Of a stretch of 64,000 nucleotides of DNA, positions 1 through 8,485 are shown piece by piece. The notes below the pieces were generated by a model. It had not been told where the DNA came from. It did no database searches and saw only the letters and a list, made by a program, of their open reading frames with translations. Made by a program: the position numbers and the translations under genes. Source of the DNA: Pollutiaquabacter aromativorans (GTDB taxonomy: Bacteria > Bacteroidota > Bacteroidia > AKYH767-A > 2013-40CM-41-45); contig CP185379.1 in assembly GCA_049177215.1 (NCBI GenBank), forward strand, positions 1,984,001-2,048,000. The letters run 5' to 3'. The stretch's first letter is position 1. Each line of letters opens with the position of its first letter.

Positions 1-2
1 CC

Positions 3-176
3 TTCGTCATGGCAGTGTATGGCAACACGACGGCGCCTCCTCCATCGTCCATGGTCCACTTAAGCAACTGGCTTTTGTCGCGCTATCAAAAATCCGAATC
101 CGAGTGGCAGGAGCTTTCGGGAAAATGCGTGCATCTCTTCGAGCGACTGGATGCACTACTCTCCGGGGATAGATGA
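3..176 (+). CDS. 3' end of an unidentified gene
   Basis: This is the last 57 codons of a gene that enters from the left edge, read in frame 3 and ending at TGA 174-176. The peptide contains FVMAVYGNTTAPPP and ends in a charged helical stretch (KSESEWQELSGKCVHLFERL). It is open to the window edge, and the two other forward frames look less protein-like. It converges on the ribonucleotide reductase gene, with a hairpin between them. I do not recognise the family; too little is present to assign a function. Confidence 0.45.
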   Translation, partial: FVMAVYGNTTAPPPSSMVHLSNWLLSRYQKSESEWQELSGKCVHLFERLDALLSGDR

Positions 177-192
177 AATCCGCAGACAATAA

Positions 193-222
193 AACAAGCG
201 GATCCGGTTGGATCCGCTTGTT
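193..222 (-). terminator. Hairpin terminator between convergent genes
   Basis: A perfect 13-bp inverted repeat (AACAAGCGGATCC, loop GGTT, GGATCCGCTTGTT). On the minus strand it is followed by TTTTATT, as expected of a rho-independent terminator for the ribonucleotide reductase gene that ends at 235. On the plus strand the T tract is poor, so it may act only partly for the left-hand gene. Confidence 0.75.
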
Positions 223-234
223 AGTTGCCTATGC

Positions 235-3200
235 TCAGCTACAACCCAGGCTCGTTCCGCAATTCAGGCACTTGTAACAACTGCCCGACCGAATGGTGAT
301 GTGTCCACAGTTATGACAGACGGGAGCGTCGCCCATCATGCCGGCAAGGTATTCTTGTGTTTGCTGACCCGCCAGCTCCGTGTTGATTTCCGAAGGTTGG
401 GTGTGCCTGACTTCAATCGGCACGGACGACTTGTGTGAGACCGGAGCCTGGGGAGGCACCTGGACCAGGTCCGTTCGATCCAGATACTCCAACGCGAGTA
501 AACGGAAGATGTAATCGATTACCGAAGTGGCGGAACGAATATTCGGGTGTTCCACCGGTCCGGACGGTTCAAAACGGGTGAAGATGAATTTCTCCGTCAA
601 CTCCTCCAGGGGTACACCGTACTGCAGACCGATGGACACGGCGATGGCGAAGCAGTTCAACAGCGACCGGAAGGAGGCACCTTCCTTGTGCATGTCGATG
701 AAAATTTCCCCCAAAGTACCATCGTCATACTCACCAGTTCGAACGAAAATCGTTTGTCCACCCACCTTCGCCTTTTGTGTAAAACCGCTGCGGCGTGCAG
801 GAAGTCGTTTGCGTTGCACAATGTTCGAAAGCTGCCGTTTGAAAACCGTATCGGAGCTCGACTGGATGATGCGTCGTGCCGCATCCAGCACCTGATCAGC
901 GGTCAGGAGTTCGCTGTTGATTTCCTGCGTCAGTGCAGCAGGTGCAGCAGGTGCATCCTTCTTTTTGGTTCTGGCGGACAAGGGCTGCGACAATTTGGAT
1001 CCGTCGCGATAAATGGCAACCGCCTTCAGGCCCTTCTCCCAGCCGAAATGGTAAGCTTCCAGGATATCCTTCCGGGTTGATTCATGTGGGAGGTTGATCG
1101 TCTTAGAAATAGCGCCGGAAATGAACGGCTGTACCGCGGCCATCATCCGGATGTGCCCGAGCGGTTCGATGAACCGCTGCCCGATCTTCCCACACCGATT
1201 CGCACAGTCGAAAACCGGGAGATGTTCCTCCCGCAAGTGAGGTGCGCCCTCGACGGTCATCGTACCGCAAACAAAAGCGTTCGCTTCCTCGATTTGTTCT
1301 TCCGTAAAGCCCAGGTGCTCGAGCAGGCTGAAGTCCGGATCTTTCTTTTGGGCCGTCGTGATACCGAGTTTTTGCAATGATTCGTCCTGCAGGGACCAGA
1401 CCGTTACGGCATAGCGAATATCAAAGGCCGACAGGCACAAACTGTCAATGGCCCTGATCTCGGCTTTGGAAAGGCCCTTCGCCTCCAGGGTTTCGTGGTT
1501 GATGACCGGTGCGCCGTAGAGTGTACCGTGTCCCTTAGCGTACTGTTCAATATCCTGAATCTGCCCGGGCGAATAGCCCAATCGCTTCAGGGCCTTGGAT
1601 ACGCTTTGATTCACGATCTTGAAATATCCGCCGCCGGCGAGCTTTTTAAACTTCACCAAAGCAAAATCCGGTTCAACGCCCGTCGTATCGCAATCCATGA
1701 CCAACCCGATCGTCCCCGTAGGAGCGATGACACTCACCTGGGCATTTCTGAACCCATGACGCTCCCCTTCCTGCAAGGCGTTGTCCCAGGCATGGCAAGC
1801 CGCTTTGAGGAGGTAATCAGGGCATCTGCCTGCATCGATCCCTTCCGGTTTGACCGACAATCCTTCATATGCATCGTCCGCATGATAGGCGGCATAACGA
1901 TGGTTGCGAATTACACGCAGCATCGCATCCCGGTTCTCCTTGAATTTTGCGAACGGCCCGAGCGCGGAAGCCATTTCCGCCGAGGTTGCATAGGCGGTAC
2001 CGGTCATGATCGCGGTGAGCGAAGCGGCGAAGGCTCTTGCTTCCGGGCTGTCATACGCCATTCCTGCTACCATGAGCAGGGATCCCAGGTTGGCATATCC
2101 AAGGCCCAGGGTCCGATAGTCGTAACTGTTTTGCGCAACTTCTTCGGACGGATATTGGGCCATCAAGACGGATATTTCGAGGACAACCGTCCAAAGCCGG
2201 CAAGCATGCTCATAAGCCTCTACATTGAAACGTCCTGTCACTTCATCATAGAATCGGATCAGGTTCAGTGATGCGAGATTGCATGCGGTATCGTCGAGGA
2301 ACATGTATTCCGAACAGGGATTGGACGCGCGAATGCGTCCTCCATTCGGGCAGGTATGCCAGTCGTTGATCGTAGTATCGAACTGTAATCCGGGGTCAGC
2401 GCAATGCCATGCTGCATCACCGATGTCTTCCCAAAGTTTTTGGGCGCTGACGGACCGGATGACACTACCGTCGGTCCTGGCCCGAAGATCCCAATTCCGG
2501 TTCTGCGCCAGCGCGGAAAAGAACGTATCCGGAACACGAACCGAGTTGTTGCTATTCTGTCCGGAAACCGTGGCGTAGGCTTCGCCTTCGTAGTCGGACG
2601 GATATCCTGCAGCGATCAGAGCCGCTACCTTTTGTTCTTCCTTCGCTTTCCAGAGAATAAAGGATTCGATTTCGGGGTGATCGATATCCAGGCAGACCAT
2701 CTTCGCAGCGCGACGGGTGGTCCCGCCTGATTTGATCGCACCCGCGGCACGGTCTCCGATCTTAAGGAACGACATCAACCCGGAAGAATAACCGCCACCG
2801 GAAAGTCGTTCGTGTTCTCCGCGAATGGAAGAATAGTTCGTTCCGACACCGGAACCGTATTTGAAGATACGTGCCTCACGCACCCAAAGGTCCATGATTC
2901 CCCCCGGGTTGACCAGATCATCCTTCACGGACAGTATAAAGCAGGCATGCGGCTGTGGGCGTTCATATGCCGAAGCCGATTGACGCAATTCCCCCGTATC
3001 CGGATCCACATAGTAATGGCCCTGCGGCTGACCGGTGATGCCATAAACCGAATACAAGCCTGTATTGAACCATTGCGGAGAATTGGGTGCGGCCATCTGA
3101 GCGAGCAGCATATACACCAATTCCTCATAGAATATGTGCGCGTCCCGCTCCTCTTGAAAATATCCGTAGCGTTTTCCCCATTCCACCCAACAGGACGTCA

Positions 3201-3507
3201 ATCGATGAACAACCTGGCGAACAGAGGTTTCACCGCCGGTCGTTCCATCGGTTCGCGGCACGCCGGTGCGACGAAAATACTTCTGGGCCAGAATGTCGGT
3301 TGCCACCTGCGACCAACCTGCCGGCACCTCGACACCGCGCATCTCGAAGATCGGATCGCCTTGCGGATTCCGGATGATCGAATCACGCAACTCATAGGTA
3401 AACTGATCGAAGGCCGAAACACCTTCCCTGGTAAACAATCGACGGATATGCAGGCCATGCTTTCCGGAAGATCCGGCCGAAACACGATTTGTTTTTGATT
3501 TACTCAT
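235..3507 (-). CDS. nrdJ: Adenosylcobalamin-dependent (class II) ribonucleotide reductase
   Basis: Reduces ribonucleotides to deoxyribonucleotides with a cobalamin-derived radical, so it works with or without oxygen. The product is about 1090 residues, as for long NrdJ proteins. Visible landmarks are PHACFILSV (redox cysteine, near residue 189), SGQNSNNSVRVPDTFF (near 320), the active-site signature NPCSEYMFLDDTACN (near 396-410; N, C and E of the radical site), APTGTIGLVMDCDTTG in the second half, and a Cys-rich zinc-ribbon-like C terminus with CHNCGH and CYKCLNCG. The reading frame stays open upstream to a TTG at 3594, but the family N terminus and an ATG support the start at 3507. That ATG overlaps the stop of a 21-codon leader ORF (ATGA) and has no Shine-Dalgarno of its own. 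Function is confident; the start is likely. Confidence 0.95.
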   Translation of the reverse strand: MSKSKTNRVSAGSSGKHGLHIRRLFTREGVSAFDQFTYELRDSIIRNPQGDPIFEMRGVEVPAGWSQVATDILAQKYFRRTGVPRTDGTTGGETSVRQVVHRLTSCWVEWGKRYGYFQEERDAHIFYEELVYMLLAQMAAPNSPQWFNTGLYSVYGITGQPQGHYYVDPDTGELRQSASAYERPQPHACFILSVKDDLVNPGGIMDLWVREARIFKYGSGVGTNYSSIRGEHERLSGGGYSSGLMSFLKIGDRAAGAIKSGGTTRRAAKMVCLDIDHPEIESFILWKAKEEQKVAALIAAGYPSDYEGEAYATVSGQNSNNSVRVPDTFFSALAQNRNWDLRARTDGSVIRSVSAQKLWEDIGDAAWHCADPGLQFDTTINDWHTCPNGGRIRASNPCSEYMFLDDTACNLASLNLIRFYDEVTGRFNVEAYEHACRLWTVVLEISVLMAQYPSEEVAQNSYDYRTLGLGYANLGSLLMVAGMAYDSPEARAFAASLTAIMTGTAYATSAEMASALGPFAKFKENRDAMLRVIRNHRYAAYHADDAYEGLSVKPEGIDAGRCPDYLLKAACHAWDNALQEGERHGFRNAQVSVIAPTGTIGLVMDCDTTGVEPDFALVKFKKLAGGGYFKIVNQSVSKALKRLGYSPGQIQDIEQYAKGHGTLYGAPVINHETLEAKGLSKAEIRAIDSLCLSAFDIRYAVTVWSLQDESLQKLGITTAQKKDPDFSLLEHLGFTEEQIEEANAFVCGTMTVEGAPHLREEHLPVFDCANRCGKIGQRFIEPLGHIRMMAAVQPFISGAISKTINLPHESTRKDILEAYHFGWEKGLKAVAIYRDGSKLSQPLSARTKKKDAPAAPAALTQEINSELLTADQVLDAARRIIQSSSDTVFKRQLSNIVQRKRLPARRSGFTQKAKVGGQTIFVRTGEYDDGTLGEIFIDMHKEGASFRSLLNCFAIAVSIGLQYGVPLEELTEKFIFTRFEPSGPVEHPNIRSATSVIDYIFRLLALEYLDRTDLVQVPPQAPVSHKSSVPIEVRHTQPSEINTELAGQQTQEYLAGMMGDAPVCHNCGHITIRSGSCYKCLNCGTSLGCS

Positions 3508-3569
3508 AGCTGATTGAAATTGGACAACGAAGTACCATCCAGGTCGAAATTCAAAAAATGACTTTTCAT
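3504..3569 (-). CDS. 21-codon leader ORF coupled to nrdJ
   Basis: A short ORF, ATG at 3569 to TGA at 3504, encodes MKSHFLNFDLDGTSLSNFNQL. It has a good Shine-Dalgarno (AGGAG, 5 nt before the ATG), rare in this window, and its stop overlaps the nrdJ ATG as ATGA. nrdJ has no visible ribosome site of its own, so the arrangement suggests translational coupling. The peptide resembles nothing I know and its sequence may not matter. It could instead be a chance ORF in a structured leader. Confidence 0.45.
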   Translation of the reverse strand: MKSHFLNFDLDGTSLSNFNQL

Positions 3570-3597
3570 AGGTTCTCCTAAATATAATAAACAAACC

Positions 3598-3623
3598 GCC
3601 GGGGAAAAAATTCTCCGGCGGTC
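3598..3623 (-). terminator. Hairpin between mbnH-like gene and nrdJ
   Basis: The inverted repeat CCGCCGG ... CCGGCGG encloses a T-rich loop and is followed on the minus strand by TTTGTTTATT. It lies 22 bp after the stop of the upstream di-haem protein gene and before the nrdJ leader, so it probably ends the mbnP/mbnH transcript and separates nrdJ into its own unit. Confidence 0.55.
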
Positions 3624-3644
3624 GAAAACTTTACGAATATTCAG

Positions 3645-4721
3645 TTAGAATGGATTTGCGAAATCCGGATTGGTCAATATGGACGTATCCGTGAACGTTT
3701 TCAAAAACGCGACCAGATCCGCCTTCTCCTGTGCCGTCAATTGCAATCCGTATTCTTTGAAGGGCTTTGTCATGATCGGATCGATGTTCAATGAATTCCA
3801 ATGAACGCCCGAATTATAAAACTCCACCACTTCCTCCAGGGTGGAAAACCTTCCGTCGTGCATATAAGGTGGTGTCAATTCGATGTTTCTCAAGGTAGGG
3901 GCGCTGAACTTACCAATGTCGCTTGAATCTCCGGTGTACAGGAACCGCCCCAGGTTCTGCCCGACAAAGACCGTGTCCATACCGTTATTATGAAACAGAT
4001 TATTGGTCAGCAGAGCGGTACCATGACAATGAAAGCAATCGCCTCGTTCGGTAAAGAAGATATTGCTCCCATCCGACTCTTCCGGCGTGAACACTTCCTG
4101 ATGCCGCATGACGCGGTCATACTTTGAATTCGAAGAAACGATGGTGCGAATAAACTGAATGATTGATCGTGCAAGCTGGTGCTTCAGTTCTTCATCACCG
4201 ACAGCATATAAATCACTAATGCCCAATGCTTCATAGACATAGCGGGGATACAGGGCATGCCCGCTCAATCGTGCCCGGATCGTATCCATGTTGGAATTAA
4301 AAAACTCCGGACCAAAATCCGCCAACGGCACATGCTCCATCACCGGCTCCTGTCCGTACCACTCAAAATCCGGATTGAATGTCAGGTTGATTACCGGCGG
4401 AATGCTGACGGATTCACCTGCGGGATTTACATGGATGGATCTTGCAAACGCTTCGTCCTGTGGATGACAAGAGGAACACGACTTGCCATTGGAAGACAGG
4501 ATCGGATCATAAAACAACATTCGCCCGAGCCGGACTCCTTCCACCGTCAGTGGATTGCTCTCGTAGTATTTCGGCTGGGGAAAACCGGCCGGAACATTGA
4601 ACTGATACGGAGTAGGTTGATACGCTTCTTCGGGTTCATCCGTCTTGTCCTTCCGACAAGCGGAAACACTCAGGGCCAATCCGCCAACGAGCAACAAACC
4701 GGCAATGGTGAGTTGTTTCAT
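3645..4721 (-). CDS. MbnH-like di-haem cytochrome c peroxidase / MauG family lipoprotein
   Basis: A 358-residue exported lipoprotein (lipobox ending at Cys22, VSAC) of the bacterial di-haem cytochrome c peroxidase/MauG superfamily. Two c-type haem sites are visible: CSSCH (82-86) and CFHCH (229-233). Conserved family segments are VRLGRMLFYDP near 63-73 and LRNIELTPPYMHDGRF in the C-terminal half. It lies 6 bp after an MbnP-type gene on the same strand. MbnH proteins are MauG relatives that oxidise a tryptophan of their MbnP partner to kynurenine, creating a copper site. That role is inferred from the pairing; a plain peroxide-scavenging peroxidase is the alternative. The pair is predicted to be driven by a TGAT-N4-ATCA promoter upstream of the partner. 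Confidence 0.85.
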   Translation of the reverse strand: MKQLTIAGLLLVGGLALSVSACRKDKTDEPEEAYQPTPYQFNVPAGFPQPKYYESNPLTVEGVRLGRMLFYDPILSSNGKSCSSCHPQDEAFARSIHVNPAGESVSIPPVINLTFNPDFEWYGQEPVMEHVPLADFGPEFFNSNMDTIRARLSGHALYPRYVYEALGISDLYAVGDEELKHQLARSIIQFIRTIVSSNSKYDRVMRHQEVFTPEESDGSNIFFTERGDCFHCHGTALLTNNLFHNNGMDTVFVGQNLGRFLYTGDSSDIGKFSAPTLRNIELTPPYMHDGRFSTLEEVVEFYNSGVHWNSLNIDPIMTKPFKEYGLQLTAQEKADLVAFLKTFTDTSILTNPDFANPF

Positions 4722-4727
4722 GATCTA

Positions 4728-5465
4728 TTAATTTAATCTGAATACATCAGGTCCGTTCATTGCCAATTTCATCATGGCCGACATGCTGCCCATACTGGAA
4801 GAACCGTCGACATTGAAATCATAGATGGCCGGGTTCCGAAACCATTCATTCAAGTTCATGGTCATGGTAAAATTGACCGCGGTGGATTGTACGGCTACCC
4901 GTTGCCAGATCGCGGTGCTCACCAGGTTCTCATTGCGGCCGAGGTGCATGGCGAATCCGTGCTGTACGGTATCGGTATAATATCCTTCAAACTTCATGAA
5001 GTGATATCCGCCACCCATCGGCACCGGCCATTCCATGCCTTGATTTTCAGAAGTCGCCGGCAAGGCATCGGTCTGATTCAAAACCGAATCCAAACCGATA
5101 TTGAATTTCAAACCGATATAATCATCCAGCGGAACCGAAGAAGCTGAAAAGGAGCAGAACTGGCTTTGCTCCGCATCAACATATTGGAAGTCTTTCAACA
5201 ATACCGTACTGCTGTCCGCTTTCACCAGTCGCACATCCGATAAGTAATAGAACAGCCGTGTGACGCTGTAGGAATAACTACCCGCGGGATGATTATACCA
5301 CTGCGTGTTGTATACCAACGCATCACCATCCACTTCATGCTGCAGGGAGAAAGTGACTGTCGATGAAGTCGGAGCAGGTGTCGGAGTTTCTTCCTCGTCC
5401 TTTTTACAGGAGGATAACAGCGCTAAGCCTGTTAATGCACTGATCAATCCGAGTTTATAGTTCAT
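4728..5465 (-). CDS. MbnP-like copper-binding lipoprotein
   Basis: A 245-residue lipoprotein (MNYKLGLISALTGLALLSSC then KKDEEETP). The body matches the MbnP domain: a beta-sandwich-type protein starting VTFSLQHEVDGDALVYNTQWY, the segment YYLSDVRLVKADSS, and the late motif GMEWPVPMGGGYHFMKFEGYY, which corresponds to the W-x-(W)-x-x-GYxFxKxEG region of the family. Known MbnP proteins bind copper after a partner MbnH converts a tryptophan to kynurenine. The gene directly precedes its MbnH-like partner, which fits. A second copy of this pair lies at 34.4-36.2 kb. Which tryptophan is modified cannot be told from sequence alone. Confidence 0.8.
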   Translation of the reverse strand: MNYKLGLISALTGLALLSSCKKDEEETPTPAPTSSTVTFSLQHEVDGDALVYNTQWYNHPAGSYSYSVTRLFYYLSDVRLVKADSSTVLLKDFQYVDAEQSQFCSFSASSVPLDDYIGLKFNIGLDSVLNQTDALPATSENQGMEWPVPMGGGYHFMKFEGYYTDTVQHGFAMHLGRNENLVSTAIWQRVAVQSTAVNFTMTMNLNEWFRNPAIYDFNVDGSSSMGSMSAMMKLAMNGPDVFRLN

Positions 5466-5488
5466 AGCACTCTTATTTTGGTTATTGA

Positions 5489-5531
5489 TTAAACTACATT
5501 ATTCGCTTCAATCCGTCCATGATAGCGATCA
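5489..5531 (-). promoter_or_regulatory. Crp/Fnr-type promoter of mbnP-mbnH pair
   Basis: The palindrome TGATagcgATCA (5520-5531) has its centre exactly 33 bp upstream of the centre of TAGTTTAA (5489-5496, minus strand), a partial match to the -7 element TAnnTTTG. The start codon is at 5465. TGAT-N4-ATCA is the core of the classical Fnr site. This is the same geometry seen at the usp, hsp20, ytxH and baeRF promoters in this window, which raises confidence above what the site alone would merit. Confidence 0.6.
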
Positions 5532-5586
5532 GATATGAAATGATCTTCCTGGATAATTCAAGTAAAATGAGCGGAATTCGACACCG

Positions 5587-6975
5587 TCAGCCATTATCGG
5601 TTACAACTTGCATTTCCTTTTCCGGTTCACTTTCAGTTTTTACGCTTTTCACGGGTTTCAGTAGCGCTCTTAGAAATCTCCAACCCACGAATCCAACCAA
5701 GGCGCCAAGGATCCAACCTGCAAAGCCGAGGTAGCGGTAATACGGAAGGAGACGTAAACCCATTTCCGCGAAAGTCAATTGTTGCCGAATGGCATCTATC
5801 CGTAACCAACCCGCCAGCAGCAATCCTGTCCAGAAGCACAATAACAAACACTGCATGGACCACAACAGCCAGGAAACCGACCGGAGTTCATTCGAAGGTT
5901 GATCCTTCGCATTGGGTTTGAATGCGAGTGAGGCAAACAATAAGTTCGTATTGATACCGATCGTTGCCCCCATGGCATGAGCGACCGTGATATGCGTTCC
6001 ATGCGTAAAAGCATTCAGAGCAGGAATCGACAATAAAATCGCCAGCGCAAGGTTCAAGAGCACCCATGCATCCGCGGCAAAAATCCACCGTCGTGCTTCC
6101 GTGTTCCAATGTACTCGGGCTTGCCGTGCATCACGGAGAAAATTCCAGAGGATCCTGGCCAGGAGCAGCAGCTCCGTCATGCTGACACCATAAGCGATGT
6201 TGCGCAATACCGCCGCGACCGGCAGCGGATAGATATGATGCCCCCAGTTGAATAGTAAATTGAGAAATCCGAGCAGGTACACCAGAAATACATCGCGTTG
6301 AAAACCCCGTCCGACGTTTCCGTCGATTCGTTCCAGGATAAAAAAGCCGCCGCCATAAATCAACATGTTCCAGGAACCCACCATGGAGCCAAGGGATTTC
6401 CATTGGATCGTCAGGTCACGAACGACCGTTCCGCCAACCGACGGGATGAGCCAGGAGAATGCTTCGATGTAGGAAAACAAAAACGCAACGATACCGGTCG
6501 CGAACATCCAGGCGTAGACCGGCCAGGAACGCGGATGGCCTGCGTTGCTGAAGAATATCGCCGCGAACAACAACCAGGAGAGAAAATAGCCGATACCCAA
6601 AACCGGCGGAAACTCCAGGTACTCGCGACCACCATAACGTCCCGACAGCAGCGCAATCAGGATCAGCAGCGATGTGCCGGAATGGAGCACAAAATGAAAC
6701 GATCCCCAACGAGCCGGCTTCCGGCTCTCGGCCCAACGCGTTTGTCGCTCCAGCCATGCATAGACCCCGCCAATTCCGCCACAGAAGATCCACTGCACCA
6801 CCAGAAAGACATGTAAGGGACGGGATCGCGCGAATGAAAACGAATCGCGCCAGAGCGAGGGAATCGCATACTGCAGGATAGCCGTCAAGCCGAAGACCAA
6901 ACCCAGCAACAGGAAAATCAATCCCAAGACCTGGAACCGTTCCCCTACCCGCTTGGGAAAACGTATGCGCGACAT
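5587..6975 (-). CDS. Divergent NorB-like haem-copper oxidase subunit I
   Basis: A polytopic membrane protein of 462 residues, the usual NorB length, with about twelve hydrophobic segments. It shares NorB landmarks: a low-spin haem histidine in RPLHVFLVVQW, the histidine pair in FNWGHHIYPLP, and THGTHITVAHAMGATIG near the C-terminal third. However, the region that should hold the third non-haem-iron histidine and a glutamate (HLWVEGVWE in Pseudomonas NorB) reads LGSMVGSWNMLIYGGGFFIL with no histidine, and the second low-spin haem histidine of the AHGH motif is replaced by methionine (AHAM). I therefore call it NorB-like, not a proven NO reductase. The ATG at 6975 is preferred over an upstream TTG (7038). 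It is the last gene of the ric-norC-lyase run. Confidence 0.7.
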   Translation of the reverse strand: MSRIRFPKRVGERFQVLGLIFLLLGLVFGLTAILQYAIPSLWRDSFSFARSRPLHVFLVVQWIFCGGIGGVYAWLERQTRWAESRKPARWGSFHFVLHSGTSLLILIALLSGRYGGREYLEFPPVLGIGYFLSWLLFAAIFFSNAGHPRSWPVYAWMFATGIVAFLFSYIEAFSWLIPSVGGTVVRDLTIQWKSLGSMVGSWNMLIYGGGFFILERIDGNVGRGFQRDVFLVYLLGFLNLLFNWGHHIYPLPVAAVLRNIAYGVSMTELLLLARILWNFLRDARQARVHWNTEARRWIFAADAWVLLNLALAILLSIPALNAFTHGTHITVAHAMGATIGINTNLLFASLAFKPNAKDQPSNELRSVSWLLWSMQCLLLCFWTGLLLAGWLRIDAIRQQLTFAEMGLRLLPYYRYLGFAGWILGALVGFVGWRFLRALLKPVKSVKTESEPEKEMQVVTDNG

Positions 6976-7053
6976 GCCGCCAAGAAACGGCCGAACGAAG
7001 TTTGGAAAAATGATCGGACTCAACCGACCAGATATCAATTCACATTCCTGAAA

Positions 7054-8430
7054 TCAAAGTCGCTCGAAGTGCGCCGTAAAATGACGCAGGAATTTCGGCT
7101 CATAGCTGATCCGGAAACCTTTGGCCGCGTCCCGCTCCTTCAACGCCGCTTCAAAGACTTCGACGACATAATCAATGTGGCTCTGCGTATAAACCCTTCG
7201 GGGTATGGCCAGTCGCACCAGGTCCATCGGCGCCGCCACGAGCTTACCCTGCTCATCGTACTTGCCAAACATCACCGATCCGACTTCAACGCATCTCACC
7301 CCGCCCAATTCGTATAAAGCGCAAACCAGCGCCTGACCGGGATAGTGCTCGATCGGTATGTTCGGATAAAAACGCCTGGCATCGACATAGACGGCATGAC
7401 CGCCAACCGGAAACAGGATCGGGACACCCAAGGCTTTGAGTTTATCGCCCAGATAGGTCGTGCTCTTGATTCGATAGTGGAGATAATCCGGCTGGAACAC
7501 CTCGCGCAATCCAACAGCGATGGCTTCCATGTCGCGGCCGGAGAGTCCGCCATAGGTGGCAAATCCTTCCGTAATGATCAACAATTGCGTGCAGGCATCG
7601 GCCAGGGACTTGCTACGCAGTGTCAGGAATCCTCCCATGTTAACCAGCGCGTCTTTCTTCGCGCTCATGACGCAGGCATCGGCCAGCGAGCACATTTCCT
7701 GTGCAATCTGCAGATAGGTCTTCCCGCTATAACCTTTTTCCCGATGACGGATGAACCAGGCGTTCTCCGCGATGCGGCACATATCGAGAATGAACAAGAT
7801 ACCGTGCCGGTGGCAGATATCACGAACGGCACGGGCGTTACCCATGCTGACGGGCTGTCCGCCGCCACTGTTGTTCGTAACGGTAAGAATGACTCCGGCA
7901 ATTGATCCGGCACCTTTCTGTTTGATGAGCTGCTCCAGGACTTCTATATCCAGATCGCCCTTGAAGGGAAAATCACTCTCAAAGTCGCGCGATTCCTGTA
8001 CCGGGATATCGATCGCTTCCGCGCCGCTGAACTCGATATTCGCCCGCGTGGTGTCGAAGTGCGTGTTACTGATAAAGGTCTTACCCTTCCCGCCGATTTG
8101 ACCATAGAGGATTCGCTCGGCGGCACGGCCCTGGTGAGTGGGCAGGATATACGGCATACCCGTCAGTTCGTGCACAGCATCGCGGAAATGCTCCCAACTT
8201 CTCGCGCCGGCGTAGGACTCGTCTCCGTCCATCATCGCCGCCCATTGCCGGCTCGACATCGCCGAGGTTCCACTATCGGTCAGGAAGTCGATCAAGACCT
8301 GTTCACTCGACAGCAGGAAGGGGTTGTAATGTGCTTCGTGCAGGTAGCGTACCCGATCCTCACGGGTTGTCATGGAAATCGGCTCGACGCTTTTGATGCG
8401 GAAAGGCTCTATGATGGTTTTAAAGTTCAC
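7054..8430 (-). CDS. tnaA: Tryptophanase (tryptophan indole-lyase)
   Basis: A PLP-dependent beta-eliminating lyase of 458 residues, predicted to split L-tryptophan to indole, pyruvate and ammonia. The N terminus aligns with E. coli TnaA (EPFRIKSVEPISMTTRED). The PLP lysine motif is MSAKKDALVNMGG; other family blocks are LTDSGTSAMSSRQWAAMM, PTHQGRAAERILYG and LAIPRRVYTQSHID. Where tyrosine phenol-lyase has SMERG, this protein has VEVGSVMFG, matching the tryptophanase pattern (EIGSFLLG), so tryptophan is the better substrate guess. The start is GTG. It follows the gamma-lyase gene by 55 bp and precedes the NorB-like gene, within the same minus-strand run. Confidence 0.85.
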   Translation of the reverse strand: MNFKTIIEPFRIKSVEPISMTTREDRVRYLHEAHYNPFLLSSEQVLIDFLTDSGTSAMSSRQWAAMMDGDESYAGARSWEHFRDAVHELTGMPYILPTHQGRAAERILYGQIGGKGKTFISNTHFDTTRANIEFSGAEAIDIPVQESRDFESDFPFKGDLDIEVLEQLIKQKGAGSIAGVILTVTNNSGGGQPVSMGNARAVRDICHRHGILFILDMCRIAENAWFIRHREKGYSGKTYLQIAQEMCSLADACVMSAKKDALVNMGGFLTLRSKSLADACTQLLIITEGFATYGGLSGRDMEAIAVGLREVFQPDYLHYRIKSTTYLGDKLKALGVPILFPVGGHAVYVDARRFYPNIPIEHYPGQALVCALYELGGVRCVEVGSVMFGKYDEQGKLVAAPMDLVRLAIPRRVYTQSHIDYVVEVFEAALKERDAAKGFRISYEPKFLRHFTAHFERL

Positions 8431-8485
8431 CGGTCTTCTACTTTAATCGTGTGAATGCTATTATTTTCTTTCGGTAGTCTGATCC

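Noticed and set aside
3508..3594. N-terminal extension of nrdJ to a TTG at 3594
   Set aside because: The added 29 residues are unlike the family, the codon is a poor start, and the stretch overlaps the leader ORF with a good ribosome site.
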